This document shows positions 28,703 to 36,624 of a stretch of 64,000 nucleotides of DNA, piece after piece. This stretch comes from Pseudomonadota bacterium (GTDB taxonomy: Bacteria; Myxococcota; Myxococcia; Myxococcales; Myxococcaceae). The notes beneath the pieces are model-generated. The model saw nothing but the letters and a program-made list of their open reading frames with translations. It was not told where the DNA came from and searched no databases. Numbering within the stretch: the stretch's first letter is position 1; each line of letters starts with the position of its first letter. The stretch lies in assembly GCA_023426545.1 (NCBI GenBank), contig JAFAAN010000052.1, forward strand, positions 72,128 to 136,127, read 5' to 3'. Both the position numbers and the translations under genes were made by a program.

Positions 28703-29149
28703 TTACGCCTCAATCTCGAACGCGGCGGGCTTCTGGGCCGCGTGCGGGTGCGTGTCACCTGCGTACACCTTCAGCTTCGTCATCATCTGGCGGCCCAGCG
28801 CGTTGCGCGGAAGCATGCGACGCACGGCGTTGATGATGATGTCCTCGGGGTGACGCTGACGGAGCTTCGCCAGGTTGGTGACCTTCAGGGCGCCCGGGAA
28901 ACCCGCGAACGGGTGCCGGTAGTACAGCTTGTTCTCCTCCTTCGTGCCCGTCACCTTCACCTTCTCGGCGTTGATGACGACCACGTGGTCGCCCGTGTCG
29001 ATGGACGGCGTGTAGATGGCCTTGTGCTTGCCCTTCAGCAGGGTGGCAATCTGGCTCGCCGCGCGGCCCAGCACCTTGTCGGACACGTCGATGACGTGCC
29101 ACTGGCGCTTGATGTCCCCAGCCTTCGCGCTGTAGGTCTTCTGCGACAT
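28703..29149 (-). CDS. rplM: 50S ribosomal protein L13 (uL13)
   Basis: A 148-residue L13: DVSDKVLGRAASQIATLLKGK, GDHVVVINAEKVKVTG, YYRHPFAGFPG and RMLPRNALGRQMMTKLKVY are diagnostic. ATG 29149 has GGAG nine bases upstream; the open frame before it is noncoding leader. Its roughly 100-base 5' leader contains inverted repeats that may serve autoregulation. Confidence 0.98.
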   Translation of the reverse strand: MSQKTYSAKAGDIKRQWHVIDVSDKVLGRAASQIATLLKGKHKAIYTPSIDTGDHVVVINAEKVKVTGTKEENKLYYRHPFAGFPGALKVTNLAKLRQRHPEDIIINAVRRMLPRNALGRQMMTKLKVYAGDTHPHAAQKPAAFEIEA

Positions 29150-29226
29150 TTCGTGCACTCCAGACTTCTCGCGGCCGCCGTGTGCATTCCAGGGGCCGCT
29201 GCTCGTGCTAACCAACCGCGGGTCGA

Positions 29227-29242
29227 CCGTGAAACTTCACGG
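29227..29242 (-). promoter_or_regulatory. Inverted repeat in the rplM leader
   Basis: CCGTGAA-AC-TTCACGG (7-bp perfect arms, 2-base centre), followed on the plus strand by a second small repeat GGCC-N6-GGCC at 29243-29257. It lies between the predicted promoter and rplM. It could be a protein-binding palindrome or part of a folded leader bound by L13; the second idea comes from E. coli rplM control and is only inference here. Confidence 0.4.
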
Positions 29243-29261
29243 AGGCCCGGAAAGGCCGACC

Positions 29262-29290
29262 GTCCTAGTGGGTGTGGCGGATCAAGTCAA
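29262..29290 (-). promoter_or_regulatory. Candidate promoter of rplM-rpsI
   Basis: Minus strand TTGACT (29285-29290), 17-base spacer, TAGGAC (29262-29267), giving a leader of about 105 bases. The -35 is close to consensus, the -10 partial. Confidence 0.5.
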
Positions 29291-29331
29291 GGTCACACCG
29301 CACCGGACGTCTGGATTCCCCGCCCTCCCGC

Positions 29332-31407
29332 CTACCCGGCCGCTCCCCCGCCCGATCCGGTGCCGCCCGGCGACGCGCCCGGCGCCCCGGGCTTCTTGAA
29401 GCGCTCCTTCAGGTTGGCGAAGAAGTTCTTCTCCTCCGCCGTGGGCGGGCCCTGACGCGGCGCGTCCAGGACCTGCGCCTCCATGACCTCCGGAGGCAGG
29501 TCCTCCAGGAAGCGCGAGGGCGTCCGGGGCACCTCCTTGCCGCGCTTCACGCGGGTGGCCGCGCGGGTAAGGTAGAGCAGCTCCTTGGCGCGGGTGATGC
29601 CCACGTAGCAGAGGCGCCGCTCCTCCTCGAGGTTCTGCGCCTCCCCCTGCATGCCCCCGTGGGGCATCAGGTCCTCCTCCATGCCGATGAAGAAGACGAG
29701 CCGGTACTCCAGCCCCTTGGACGCGTGCACCGTCATCAGGGTGACGCGGCGGTTGGCGCCGGGCACCTCCTCTTCCTCCTGCCGGGTGTCCAGGCTCAGG
29801 CGGTTGAGGTAGGTCAGCAGGCTGGCCTTGGGTCCCTCGCGCTTCTCGAAGTTCTCCAGCGAGTTGAGCACGCCATCCACGCCCTTGAGCTTCTTGTCCG
29901 CGGCGGTGGCGCTGGTGGCGTGGGCGCGGGTGGCCTCGCGGAAGCCAATCTCCTCCAGCAGCTTGCGGGTGACGTTGGCCAGCTGGCCGTGCTCGTAGGC
30001 GGCGCGGTAGCGCTCCACCATGTCCACGAACTCCGCCACCCGGCCTCCGGCGCCGGGCGGCAGGTCCTCGTACTCGGTAGCCTTCTTCATCGCCGTCCAC
30101 AGCGTGACGCCCTCGCCCCGCGCGTGCACCTGGAGGCGCTCCATCGTCACGTCGCCAATGCCCCGCGAGGGCACGTTGACGATGCGCATGAGGGAGATTT
30201 CGTCCAGCTTGTTCACGATGACCTTGAAGTACGCGATGACGTCCTTCACCTCGCGCCGGTCGAAGAACTCGCTGCCACCGACGACCTCGTAGCCGATGTT
30301 CTTCTCGCGCAGCATCTCCTCCACCGGACGGGACTGGCCGTTGGTCCGGTAGAGCACCGCGATGTCATCCGCGGAGATGCCCAGGGCCATGTGCTTCTGG
30401 ATTTCGTGCGCGACGAAGCGGGCCTCCTCCTCGTCGTTGGGGCACGTCACCACCTTCACCTTCGCGCCGCCCTTGCGGTCGGTCCACATCTGCTTGGCCT
30501 TGCGCTCGGGGTTCTTGGCGATGACGGCGTTGGCGGCGTCCAGCACCATCTGGACGGAGCGGTAGTTCTGCTCCAGCCGGACCTCCTTCCCGCCCGGGAA
30601 GAAGCGGTCGAAGTCCAGGATGTTGCGCACCTCCGCGCCGCGCCAGGAGTAGATGCACTGGTCGTCGTCGCCCACCGCGCACACGTTGCGGGAGCGTCCG
30701 GCCAGCAGCTTCAGCAGCTCCAGCTGGGCGGTGTTCGTGTCCTGGAACTCGTCCACCAGCAGGTAGCGGAAGCGCCGGGTGTACTTCTCGTAGAGGTCCG
30801 GATGCTCGCGCAGAAGGCGCGTGGGGAGCAGCAGCAGGTCGTCGAAGTCCACCGAGCCCTGCGCCTTCAGCGCCAGCTGGTAGTCCGGGTACACCATGTG
30901 GGTGATGAGGTCGTAGTCATCCCCCATCCCCTCCGGCTTGGGCTCCGGCACCTGACCGGTGCTCTTGGCCTTGGAGATGAGCGTGAGCACCTTGCGCGCG
31001 TCGAAAGCGCGGTCGTCGATCTTGTGCTCCCGCATCGCGCGCCGGATGTTGGCGAGCTGATCTCCCATGTCCGCGATGGCGAACTTCTTGGGCCAGCCCA
31101 GGCGGTGGATGTCCTCGCGGAGCATCTCCGCGCCGAAGGCATGGAAGGTACACACCAGCACGCCCTGCGCCCGCGGCCCCGCCATGTGGACCAGGCGCTC
31201 CTTCATCTCCGTGGCGGCCTTGTTCGTGAAGGTCACCGCGAGGATGTTGCGGGCCGTGATGAAGCCCGGCCGCTCGTTGAGCAGGTGGACGATGCGGTGG
31301 GTGATGACGCGAGTCTTGCCGCTGCCAGCGCCTGCCAGCACGAGGAGCGGCCCCTCGGTGGTGACCACGGCCTCGCGCTGCGGAGGATTGAGCTTCGAGA
31401 GGTCCAT
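29332..31407 (-). CDS. UvrD/PcrA-type superfamily 1 DNA helicase
   Basis: A 691-residue 3'-5' helicase for repair and replication. Motifs in order: Q motif (LNPPQREAV), Walker A (AGAGSGKT, near residue 28), Ia (TFTNKAATEMKER), Walker B (LLVDEFQDTN, near 217), III (VGDDDQCIYSWRGA), IV (LEQNYRS), V (LMTVHASKGLEY) and VI (EERRLCYVGITRAKELL). The C-terminus is Gly/Pro-rich instead of carrying the usual PcrA polymerase-binding Tudor segment. ATG 31407 gives MDLSKLNPPQ. It is divergent from a lipoprotein gene with only 34 bases between starts. UvrD, PcrA and Rep are hard to tell apart by eye. Confidence 0.93.
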   Translation of the reverse strand: MDLSKLNPPQREAVVTTEGPLLVLAGAGSGKTRVITHRIVHLLNERPGFITARNILAVTFTNKAATEMKERLVHMAGPRAQGVLVCTFHAFGAEMLREDIHRLGWPKKFAIADMGDQLANIRRAMREHKIDDRAFDARKVLTLISKAKSTGQVPEPKPEGMGDDYDLITHMVYPDYQLALKAQGSVDFDDLLLLPTRLLREHPDLYEKYTRRFRYLLVDEFQDTNTAQLELLKLLAGRSRNVCAVGDDDQCIYSWRGAEVRNILDFDRFFPGGKEVRLEQNYRSVQMVLDAANAVIAKNPERKAKQMWTDRKGGAKVKVVTCPNDEEEARFVAHEIQKHMALGISADDIAVLYRTNGQSRPVEEMLREKNIGYEVVGGSEFFDRREVKDVIAYFKVIVNKLDEISLMRIVNVPSRGIGDVTMERLQVHARGEGVTLWTAMKKATEYEDLPPGAGGRVAEFVDMVERYRAAYEHGQLANVTRKLLEEIGFREATRAHATSATAADKKLKGVDGVLNSLENFEKREGPKASLLTYLNRLSLDTRQEEEEVPGANRRVTLMTVHASKGLEYRLVFFIGMEEDLMPHGGMQGEAQNLEEERRLCYVGITRAKELLYLTRAATRVKRGKEVPRTPSRFLEDLPPEVMEAQVLDAPRQGPPTAEEKNFFANLKERFKKPGAPGASPGGTGSGGGAAG

Positions 31408-31441
31408 TGCGCGCGGGCCGGGGATACCCTTTGATTCGCTC

Positions 31442-32014
31442 GTGCGCGACACTTTCCTCAAGCGTTCCGGCGCTTTTCTCGCACTCGCCCTGGGCGCGGG
31501 TTGCCTCGGCGAGTCCGGCGCGCCCCCGGAGGTGACACCCGTGGTGTCGGCGGCGAGCGCGCCCTGCGTGTATTTCAAGCAGCTGGCGCCCTTCCTTCCA
31601 GAGCGGCTGGACGGCTTCACGGTGGCGCACACCCAGGGCTCCACCGGGAAGTACGGCGAGGTGTCCGTGTCCGAGGCCGAGCGGCTCTACACCCGAGGTG
31701 AGGACCGCGAGGTGAAGGTGCGCATCGTGGACACCACCATGGGGGAGCGCATCGGCCACGCCATCCGCGAGGCCGCCGACCGGGCCCGGGGCAAGCCCCC
31801 CAGCGACCCCTCCGCCCCCATCCTCCTGGACGATGCCGTGGGCTTCGTGCGGTACGACGCCGAGGAGTCCGTGGCGGAAGCGAACCTCCTGGTAGGGGGG
31901 CGCTACGTGGTTGCCGTTACCAGCCGGGGATTTCCGGGTACGGTGGAGGTGCGCCGCGTGGCGCGCGGCATCGACCTCGCGGGGCTGGCTCGCCTGACGC
32001 CCGCCCCGAACTGA
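31442..32014 (+). CDS. Hypothetical lipoprotein
   Basis: A 190-residue predicted lipoprotein: basic start, hydrophobic AFLALALGAGC, then a soluble domain with an ERLYTRGEDREVKVRIVDTT-like stretch and a C-terminal GRYVVAVTSRGF strand pair. No family was recognised. The start is taken as GTG 31442, the first codon in frame compatible with a signal peptide; the ribosome binding site is poor, and the promoter must lie within 34 bases or inside the helicase gene. It is followed after 16 bases by the Cys-rich gene, likely co-transcribed. Confidence 0.7.
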   Translation: MRDTFLKRSGAFLALALGAGCLGESGAPPEVTPVVSAASAPCVYFKQLAPFLPERLDGFTVAHTQGSTGKYGEVSVSEAERLYTRGEDREVKVRIVDTTMGERIGHAIREAADRARGKPPSDPSAPILLDDAVGFVRYDAEESVAEANLLVGGRYVVAVTSRGFPGTVEVRRVARGIDLAGLARLTPAPN

Positions 32015-32030
32015 TGAAGGAGTGTCCCAG

Positions 32031-32528
32031 GTGGTGAAGGACAAAGGAACGCAACCGGAGCGGCCGGACCCGGTGGCGCAGGAGAAGGCGGCGCGCGAGG
32101 TGGTGGCCACCCTGGGCAAGCGGGAGTTCCTGGAGCAGTTCCAGAAGCTGGCCAAGAGCTACGCGTCCGACCCGGGCAACCCCGGCTCCTACGCGTGCGA
32201 GGGTTGCCAGCGCTGCGCCAACTGCATGTTCTGCAAGGACTGCGACAGCTGCTTCGCGTGCACCCACTGCATCCGCTGCGAGCTGTGCAACAACTGCTCG
32301 CACTGCGTGGACTGCAAGAGCTGCAACGCCTGCGCCTACTGCGTCCAGAGCGAGCACTGCTCCAACAGCGCGTACCTGGTGCTGTGCCGGAACCTGCAGG
32401 ACTGCAACTACTGCTTCGGCTGCGTGGGCCTGTCGAAGAAGGACTTCCACATCCTCAACGTGCCCTTCCCACGAACGGAGTACTTCAAGATCGTGGGCCG
32501 GCTGCGCAAGGAGCTAGGGATTCCCTAG
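32031..32528 (+). CDS. CxxC-repeat cysteine-rich protein
   Basis: A 165-residue soluble protein. Residues about 1-50 are polar and helical. Residues 51-125 hold some 26 cysteines, mostly spaced by two residues (C-E-G-C-Q-R-C-A-N-C-M-F-C-K-D-C and onward). The last 40 residues contain a conserved-looking YCFGCVGL-SKKDFHILN segment. The regular CxxC ladder suggests a solenoid able to bind many metal ions or clusters. GTG 32031 has AAGGAG eight bases upstream. No signal peptide. I recall similar YCFGCVGL...ILN proteins in candidate-phyla genomes, without known function. Labels such as CaiB/BaiF are not supported by the sequence. Confidence 0.85.
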   Translation: MVKDKGTQPERPDPVAQEKAAREVVATLGKREFLEQFQKLAKSYASDPGNPGSYACEGCQRCANCMFCKDCDSCFACTHCIRCELCNNCSHCVDCKSCNACAYCVQSEHCSNSAYLVLCRNLQDCNYCFGCVGLSKKDFHILNVPFPRTEYFKIVGRLRKELGIP

Positions 32529-32529
32529 G

Positions 32530-33717
32530 CTACAGGGCGCGCACGTAGAGGGCCTTCAGGTACTCCGTCTCCGGCAGCCCCGCGAGCACCGGGTGGTCCA
32601 GCCCCGCGCCCCGCCGCTCCAGTATCTGCACCGGCCGCTTCGCATCCGCGGCCGCCGCGAGCACCATCTGCTCGAAGGCGGCCCGGTCCAGCTTGCCGGA
32701 GCAGGAGCAGGTGACGAGCAGCCCGTCCGGCTTGAGGCAGCGGAAGGCGCGCAGGTTCAGCTCGTGGTAGGCGCGCAGCGCGGTGGCCAGGCCCTCGCGG
32801 CGCTTGGCCAGGCCAGGCGGGTCAAGCACCACCGTGTCGAAGCGGCGCCCGCTGGTGTCGAAGCGGCGCAGCACGTCGAAGGCGTTGGCGTTCTCCACGG
32901 TGACGTTGGCCCGGCCGTTGGCCTCGGCGTTGGCCTTCGCGCGCGCGGCGGCCTTCTCGTCCTGCTCCACCGCGAGCACGGACGCGCAGGTGCGCGCCAG
33001 CGAGAGCGCGAAGCCGCCGTGGTAGCTGAAGAGGTCCAGCGCGTCGCCGCGGGCCAGCTCGCCGGCGCGAAGGTGGTTGTCCACCTGGTCCAGGAAGGCG
33101 CCCGTCTTCATGTCGCCCTGGAGGTCCACCTCGAAGCGGTTCTCCCCCTCGTGGTAGGTGAAGCGCGCGGGCCCCTCGCCGTGCAGCAGGCGCGCCTCGC
33201 GCGGCAGGCCCTCGAAGTCGCGGCCGGAGGCGTCGTCCCGGCACATGACGTGGGTGGCGCCGGTGAGCTCCACCAGCATCTTCGCCAACGTCTCCTTGCG
33301 CGCGTCCATGCCCTCGGAGAGCGTCTGGAGCGTGAGGCCCTGGCCGTAGCGGTCCACGAAGAGGCCCGGCAGCAGGTCCGCCTCGCCGTGCACCAGCCGC
33401 AGCCCATCCCGGCCGGAGAGCGGAGCCCGGCGCGCGAGCGCGGCCTCCAGGCGGCGGCGGAAGAAGGCGTCGTCCACGGGCTCCTCGGTGGGCCCCTTGC
33501 GCGTCAGCAGACGCAGGGCCAGCGGCGAGCGGCGGGCGTAGAGGGCCTGGCCAATGGGGTTGCCCTGGGCGTCCACCACCAGCACCACCGCGCCGGGGCC
33601 CTTCACGTCGGGCGGGGCGGCGATTTCAGTGCGGTACACCCAGGGGTTGAAGTGCCGCAGCGAGCGGGCCCCCTTGGGGGTGACACGCGCGACGGGCAGG
33701 GCTGCATGGGGGGGCAT
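32530..33717 (-). CDS. Class I SAM-dependent rRNA methyltransferase, RlmI-like
   Basis: A 395-residue methyltransferase of the RlmI/RlmK (23S rRNA m5C1962) family: N-terminal PUA-like domain (HFNPWVYRTEI and DAQGNPIGQALY), a central EEHAD-type region (GLFVDRYGQGLTLQ, FLDQVDNHL) and a Rossmann domain with ALDLFSYHGGFAL, VLAVEQDEKA, and the catalytic motifs DPPGLAK and CSCSGKL. ATG 33717 has GGAG eight bases upstream; a GTG at 33726 overlapping the previous stop is the alternative. It converges with the Cys-rich gene, one base between stops. Confidence 0.9.
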   Translation of the reverse strand: MPPHAALPVARVTPKGARSLRHFNPWVYRTEIAAPPDVKGPGAVVLVVDAQGNPIGQALYARRSPLALRLLTRKGPTEEPVDDAFFRRRLEAALARRAPLSGRDGLRLVHGEADLLPGLFVDRYGQGLTLQTLSEGMDARKETLAKMLVELTGATHVMCRDDASGRDFEGLPREARLLHGEGPARFTYHEGENRFEVDLQGDMKTGAFLDQVDNHLRAGELARGDALDLFSYHGGFALSLARTCASVLAVEQDEKAAARAKANAEANGRANVTVENANAFDVLRRFDTSGRRFDTVVLDPPGLAKRREGLATALRAYHELNLRAFRCLKPDGLLVTCSCSGKLDRAAFEQMVLAAAADAKRPVQILERRGAGLDHPVLAGLPETEYLKALYVRAL

Positions 33718-33722
33718 CAGGC

Positions 33723-34955
33723 TCACTCCAGGCCGCGCGCGGCCAGCTCTTCATCGTCTTCGCCGCGAAGGTGCCCGATTTCATGCAGCAACGTCACGCG
33801 GATCTGCTCGCGAAGCTCCTCGGGGGTGCGGACGGCGCGCGCCAGGTTGCGGCGGTAGAGCACCATGGAGCGGCACGGCACCTCGGAGCCGTCACAGGGC
33901 TCGCCCAGCGGCGGCCCCCGGAAGAGGCCGAGGATGGTGGGCGACAGCGGGGGCTGGTTGGCCAGCAGGTCCGCGTCCGCGGGCAGCTCCTCCGTGGTGA
34001 CGGGCACGCCGTCCAGGTCCCCGCGCATGTCGTCGGGCAGCTCGGCGACGGCCTTGAGCACCTCGGCGCGGAAGTCCTCCATGGCGGGCAGCGGCGGCTC
34101 CGGGAAGTCCTCCGGGGCCAGCCCGCGCGCCTTGTCGAAGTGCGTCTGCGCCTGCTTCCACCGGCCCTCGCGCTCCAGCAGCAGGCCCAGGTGCTGGTGG
34201 GCGTGCGCGGCGCGCTCCGGGTCGTCCACGAGCCGGGCGAAGGCGGTGCGAGCCTCACCGAAGCGGCACAGCTCGAAGAGGGCCAGGGCGCGCTCGTAGA
34301 GGGCCTCGCGGCTGCCGGGGTTGCGCGCGAGGACGATGGCCGAGTGCGCCAGCGACGACTCCGCCTGCCCCAGGTCGTTGAAGGCCATGGCGGCCACCAG
34401 CGCGAGGTGGGGGATCAGCTCCGGCGGCGTGTTGGGTTGGGACAGGCCGCGCTCGGCATAGAGCGCGCCCAGCTCATCCCGCTCGCGCGTGGAGGGCAGC
34501 TGCACGGCGTACAGGTGCGCGGAGCCCAGCAGCGCGGACGGGTCCCCCGGGTCGATGGCCAGCGCCCGCGCATAGGCCAGCTGCGCCTCCGCCTCGCGGC
34601 CGAGCGCCGCCAGCGCCACGCCGCGCTCGGCGTGCGCCGCGGCCAGGTCCGGCTCCAGCGCGGTGGCCTGGGCGGCGCAGGACAGCGCCTCTTCGTAGCG
34701 CCCCGCCTCGAAGTAGCGGCGCGACGCGTCCAGCGGGGCCGCTCCGTCCGAGCGGCAGACGGCCAGCGGCTGCACGCGGTGGGTGGCGTCCATGGGCAGC
34801 GGCGCGGGGCGCGCGCCAGTGCCTGGCGCCCCGCCGGCCGACGCGCTGACGGCGGGCGTGGCCGGGCACTCCGCGGCCTGCGCTTCAGGGGCCGGAGCGC
34901 CGCGCTTGCAAGCAATGAAGAGGAGGCAGAAGGCGAGCAGACCGCGCCGCGACAT
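33723..34955 (-). CDS. TPR lipoprotein with C-terminal Zincin_1-type metallopeptidase domain
   Basis: A 410-residue predicted lipoprotein (LLAFCLLFIAC lipobox). The middle (about 75-285) is a TPR array (RRYFEAGRYEEALSCAAQATALEP, HAERGVALAALGREAEA and so on). The last 110 residues resemble the Zincin_1 putative zinc-peptidase family: ILGLFRGPPLGE, MVLYRRNLARAV and the HEIGHLRGEDDEEL site, an HExxHxxGxxD-like zinc signature. ATG 34955 is chosen as the signal start. The TPR-zincin fusion on a lipoprotein is unusual; the family's substrate is unknown. The stop nearly overlaps the RlmI-like gene. Confidence 0.82.
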   Translation of the reverse strand: MSRRGLLAFCLLFIACKRGAPAPEAQAAECPATPAVSASAGGAPGTGARPAPLPMDATHRVQPLAVCRSDGAAPLDASRRYFEAGRYEEALSCAAQATALEPDLAAAHAERGVALAALGREAEAQLAYARALAIDPGDPSALLGSAHLYAVQLPSTRERDELGALYAERGLSQPNTPPELIPHLALVAAMAFNDLGQAESSLAHSAIVLARNPGSREALYERALALFELCRFGEARTAFARLVDDPERAAHAHQHLGLLLEREGRWKQAQTHFDKARGLAPEDFPEPPLPAMEDFRAEVLKAVAELPDDMRGDLDGVPVTTEELPADADLLANQPPLSPTILGLFRGPPLGEPCDGSEVPCRSMVLYRRNLARAVRTPEELREQIRVTLLHEIGHLRGEDDEELAARGLE

Positions 34956-35058
34956 GGGCCGCCAGGGTACGGCATCCCCTCGTGGGCGGGAAGCAGGGAC
35001 GTGCGTGCCCGCCTGCTCACACGACACGCCCTCCCCGCACTGCATTAGGTTGCCCCCC

Positions 35059-35640
35059 ATGAGCGAACTCATCCTGGCGTCCACATCGAGCGCCCGGCGG
35101 GCCCTGATGGATGGACTGGGCCTGCCCTACCGCGCCGAGGCCCCCGGCGTGGACGAGGCCGTGTCCCCGCACCTGTCGGCGGAGGAGGCCGTGCGCGAGC
35201 TGGCCTCACGCAAGGCCCACGCGGTGCAGCGGCGGCACCCGGAGGCGTGGGTGCTGGGCGCGGACCAGCTCGTCGAAGTGGGGGGTGAAATCCTCTCCAA
35301 GCCGGAGGACCGGGGCGCGGCCCGCGCGCAGCTCGGCAGGCTGCTGGGGCGCACCCACGCCATCCACACCGGCGTGTGCCTGGTGGGCCCCGGCGGCCAC
35401 GTGAGCGAGTCCGTGGAGACGGCCCGGCTCACCTTCCACGCGCTGGCGGCCGACGAGCTGGAGCGGTACCTGGACCTGGAGGAGTGGGTGGGCTGCTGCG
35501 GCAGCTACCGCGTGGAGGGCGCCGGACAGGCCCTGCTGGAGCGGCTCGACGGCGACCGCGCCAACGTGCAGGGCCTGCCCATGGTGACGGTGGTGCGGCT
35601 GCTGCGGCGCGCGGGCTTCCGCTTCTTCGCGCGCCGCTGA
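35059..35640 (+). CDS. maf: Maf family nucleotide pyrophosphatase
   Basis: A 193-residue Maf protein, a house-cleaning pyrophosphatase for (d)TTP/UTP or modified nucleotides. Motifs: ILASTSSARRALMDGLGLPY, the GADQLVEVGGEILSKP segment with the catalytic Asp, HAIHTGVCLV and the late GSYRVEGAGQALLERLDGD. Substrate subtype (YhdE or YceF type) is not certain. ATG 35059 gives the canonical start; the upstream frame overlaps the divergent TPR-zincin gene and is noncoding. Confidence 0.93.
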   Translation: MSELILASTSSARRALMDGLGLPYRAEAPGVDEAVSPHLSAEEAVRELASRKAHAVQRRHPEAWVLGADQLVEVGGEILSKPEDRGAARAQLGRLLGRTHAIHTGVCLVGPGGHVSESVETARLTFHALAADELERYLDLEEWVGCCGSYRVEGAGQALLERLDGDRANVQGLPMVTVVRLLRRAGFRFFARR

Positions 35641-35648
35641 CGGCCGGC

Positions 35649-36611
35649 TCACGCGTCCGAGGACAGCTCCGCGAGAATCTCCGCGTAGGCCGCGCGGGCC
35701 TTGTCCGCCTGGTCCGCCTTGAAGCTCACCGCGGCCACCACCGGGTGCCCGCCGCCGCCGTAGCGCCCGGCGATGGCGGACAGGTCGTGCCGCCGCAGCT
35801 CCGGCTTCCAGGGGTTGGAGCCAATGGACACCTTGGCCCGCGAGGCGCCCCGCCCCACCCACAACGTGTAGCGCGCGTCCGGGTAGAGCGCGTAGGCGAT
35901 GAACTTGTTGAGGCTGTCCACGCCCTCGTCCACGAGGTCGAAGAAGACGACGCCGCGCTCGTAGCGCGCCCGGGCCCGCACCAGCTCGATGTTCGACTGG
36001 TGGCGCGCCAGCAGCGGCGCCAGCGGCGTGGCGATGAGCGGCGAGGCGGCGATGTCCGCCAGCGACTCGGACTGCATGCGGCGGATGACCTCGGGGATGA
36101 GCGCCGGGTCCTTGTTCGCCTCCAGCACCGTCATGATGCGCAGCGCGGGCTCCTCCAGCGCCACCGCCATCTGCGGCGAGGGGAACTGGGCCCCGTCGAT
36201 GATTTCCGCCCAGTGGATGAGGTCCGCCAGGGGCGCGGCGTCCCAGCCGAAGCGCTCGCGCGCCACGTCCGCCAGGTACTTCGTGCAGCTCTTGCGGTGG
36301 GCGTCGTGGAACTTGCGCCCGCTGGTGTCCGCGCGGAAGTGCGCCTCGTCTCCCGGCTGCTGGAAGGCGGAGGCGTGGTGGTCGAACCACCACGTCAGCC
36401 GCGCGTCCTGGCTGTAGCGGAAGTCGACGATGACGTTCTCGTCGCCGGTGAAGACGGCCGGGTCGATGCCCTCGGCGCCCGGCTTGTGGCTCAGGCCAAG
36501 GTACTGGAAGGACGCCCCCGGGCGGATGCGCTCCCGGTAGAAGCGGGAGAAGACGGCCGCGCTGGCCGCGCCGTCGAAGCAGCTGTCGTGGAAGAGGACC
36601 TGGACGTTCAT
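35649..36611 (-). CDS. DHH family phosphoesterase
   Basis: A 320-residue DHH/DHHA1 phosphohydrolase. The first metal site is DSCFDGAASA near residue 10; VIVDFRYS and the DHH triad (WWFDHHAS) follow; the DHHA1 substrate-binding motif GGGGHPVVAAVSF is near residue 285. Such proteins hydrolyse nanoRNA, pAp or cyclic dinucleotides; which applies here cannot be read from the sequence. It converges with maf (8 bases) and lies 13 bases after the zinc-ribbon membrane gene. Confidence 0.9.
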   Translation of the reverse strand: MNVQVLFHDSCFDGAASAAVFSRFYRERIRPGASFQYLGLSHKPGAEGIDPAVFTGDENVIVDFRYSQDARLTWWFDHHASAFQQPGDEAHFRADTSGRKFHDAHRKSCTKYLADVARERFGWDAAPLADLIHWAEIIDGAQFPSPQMAVALEEPALRIMTVLEANKDPALIPEVIRRMQSESLADIAASPLIATPLAPLLARHQSNIELVRARARYERGVVFFDLVDEGVDSLNKFIAYALYPDARYTLWVGRGASRAKVSIGSNPWKPELRRHDLSAIAGRYGGGGHPVVAAVSFKADQADKARAAYAEILAELSSDA

Positions 36612-36624
36612 GGCGACGTGCCCC

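Noticed and set aside
32031..32528. CaiB/BaiF CoA-transferase label sometimes attached to such proteins.
   Set aside because: No CoA-transferase motif or length; it is a 165-residue Cys-rich protein.
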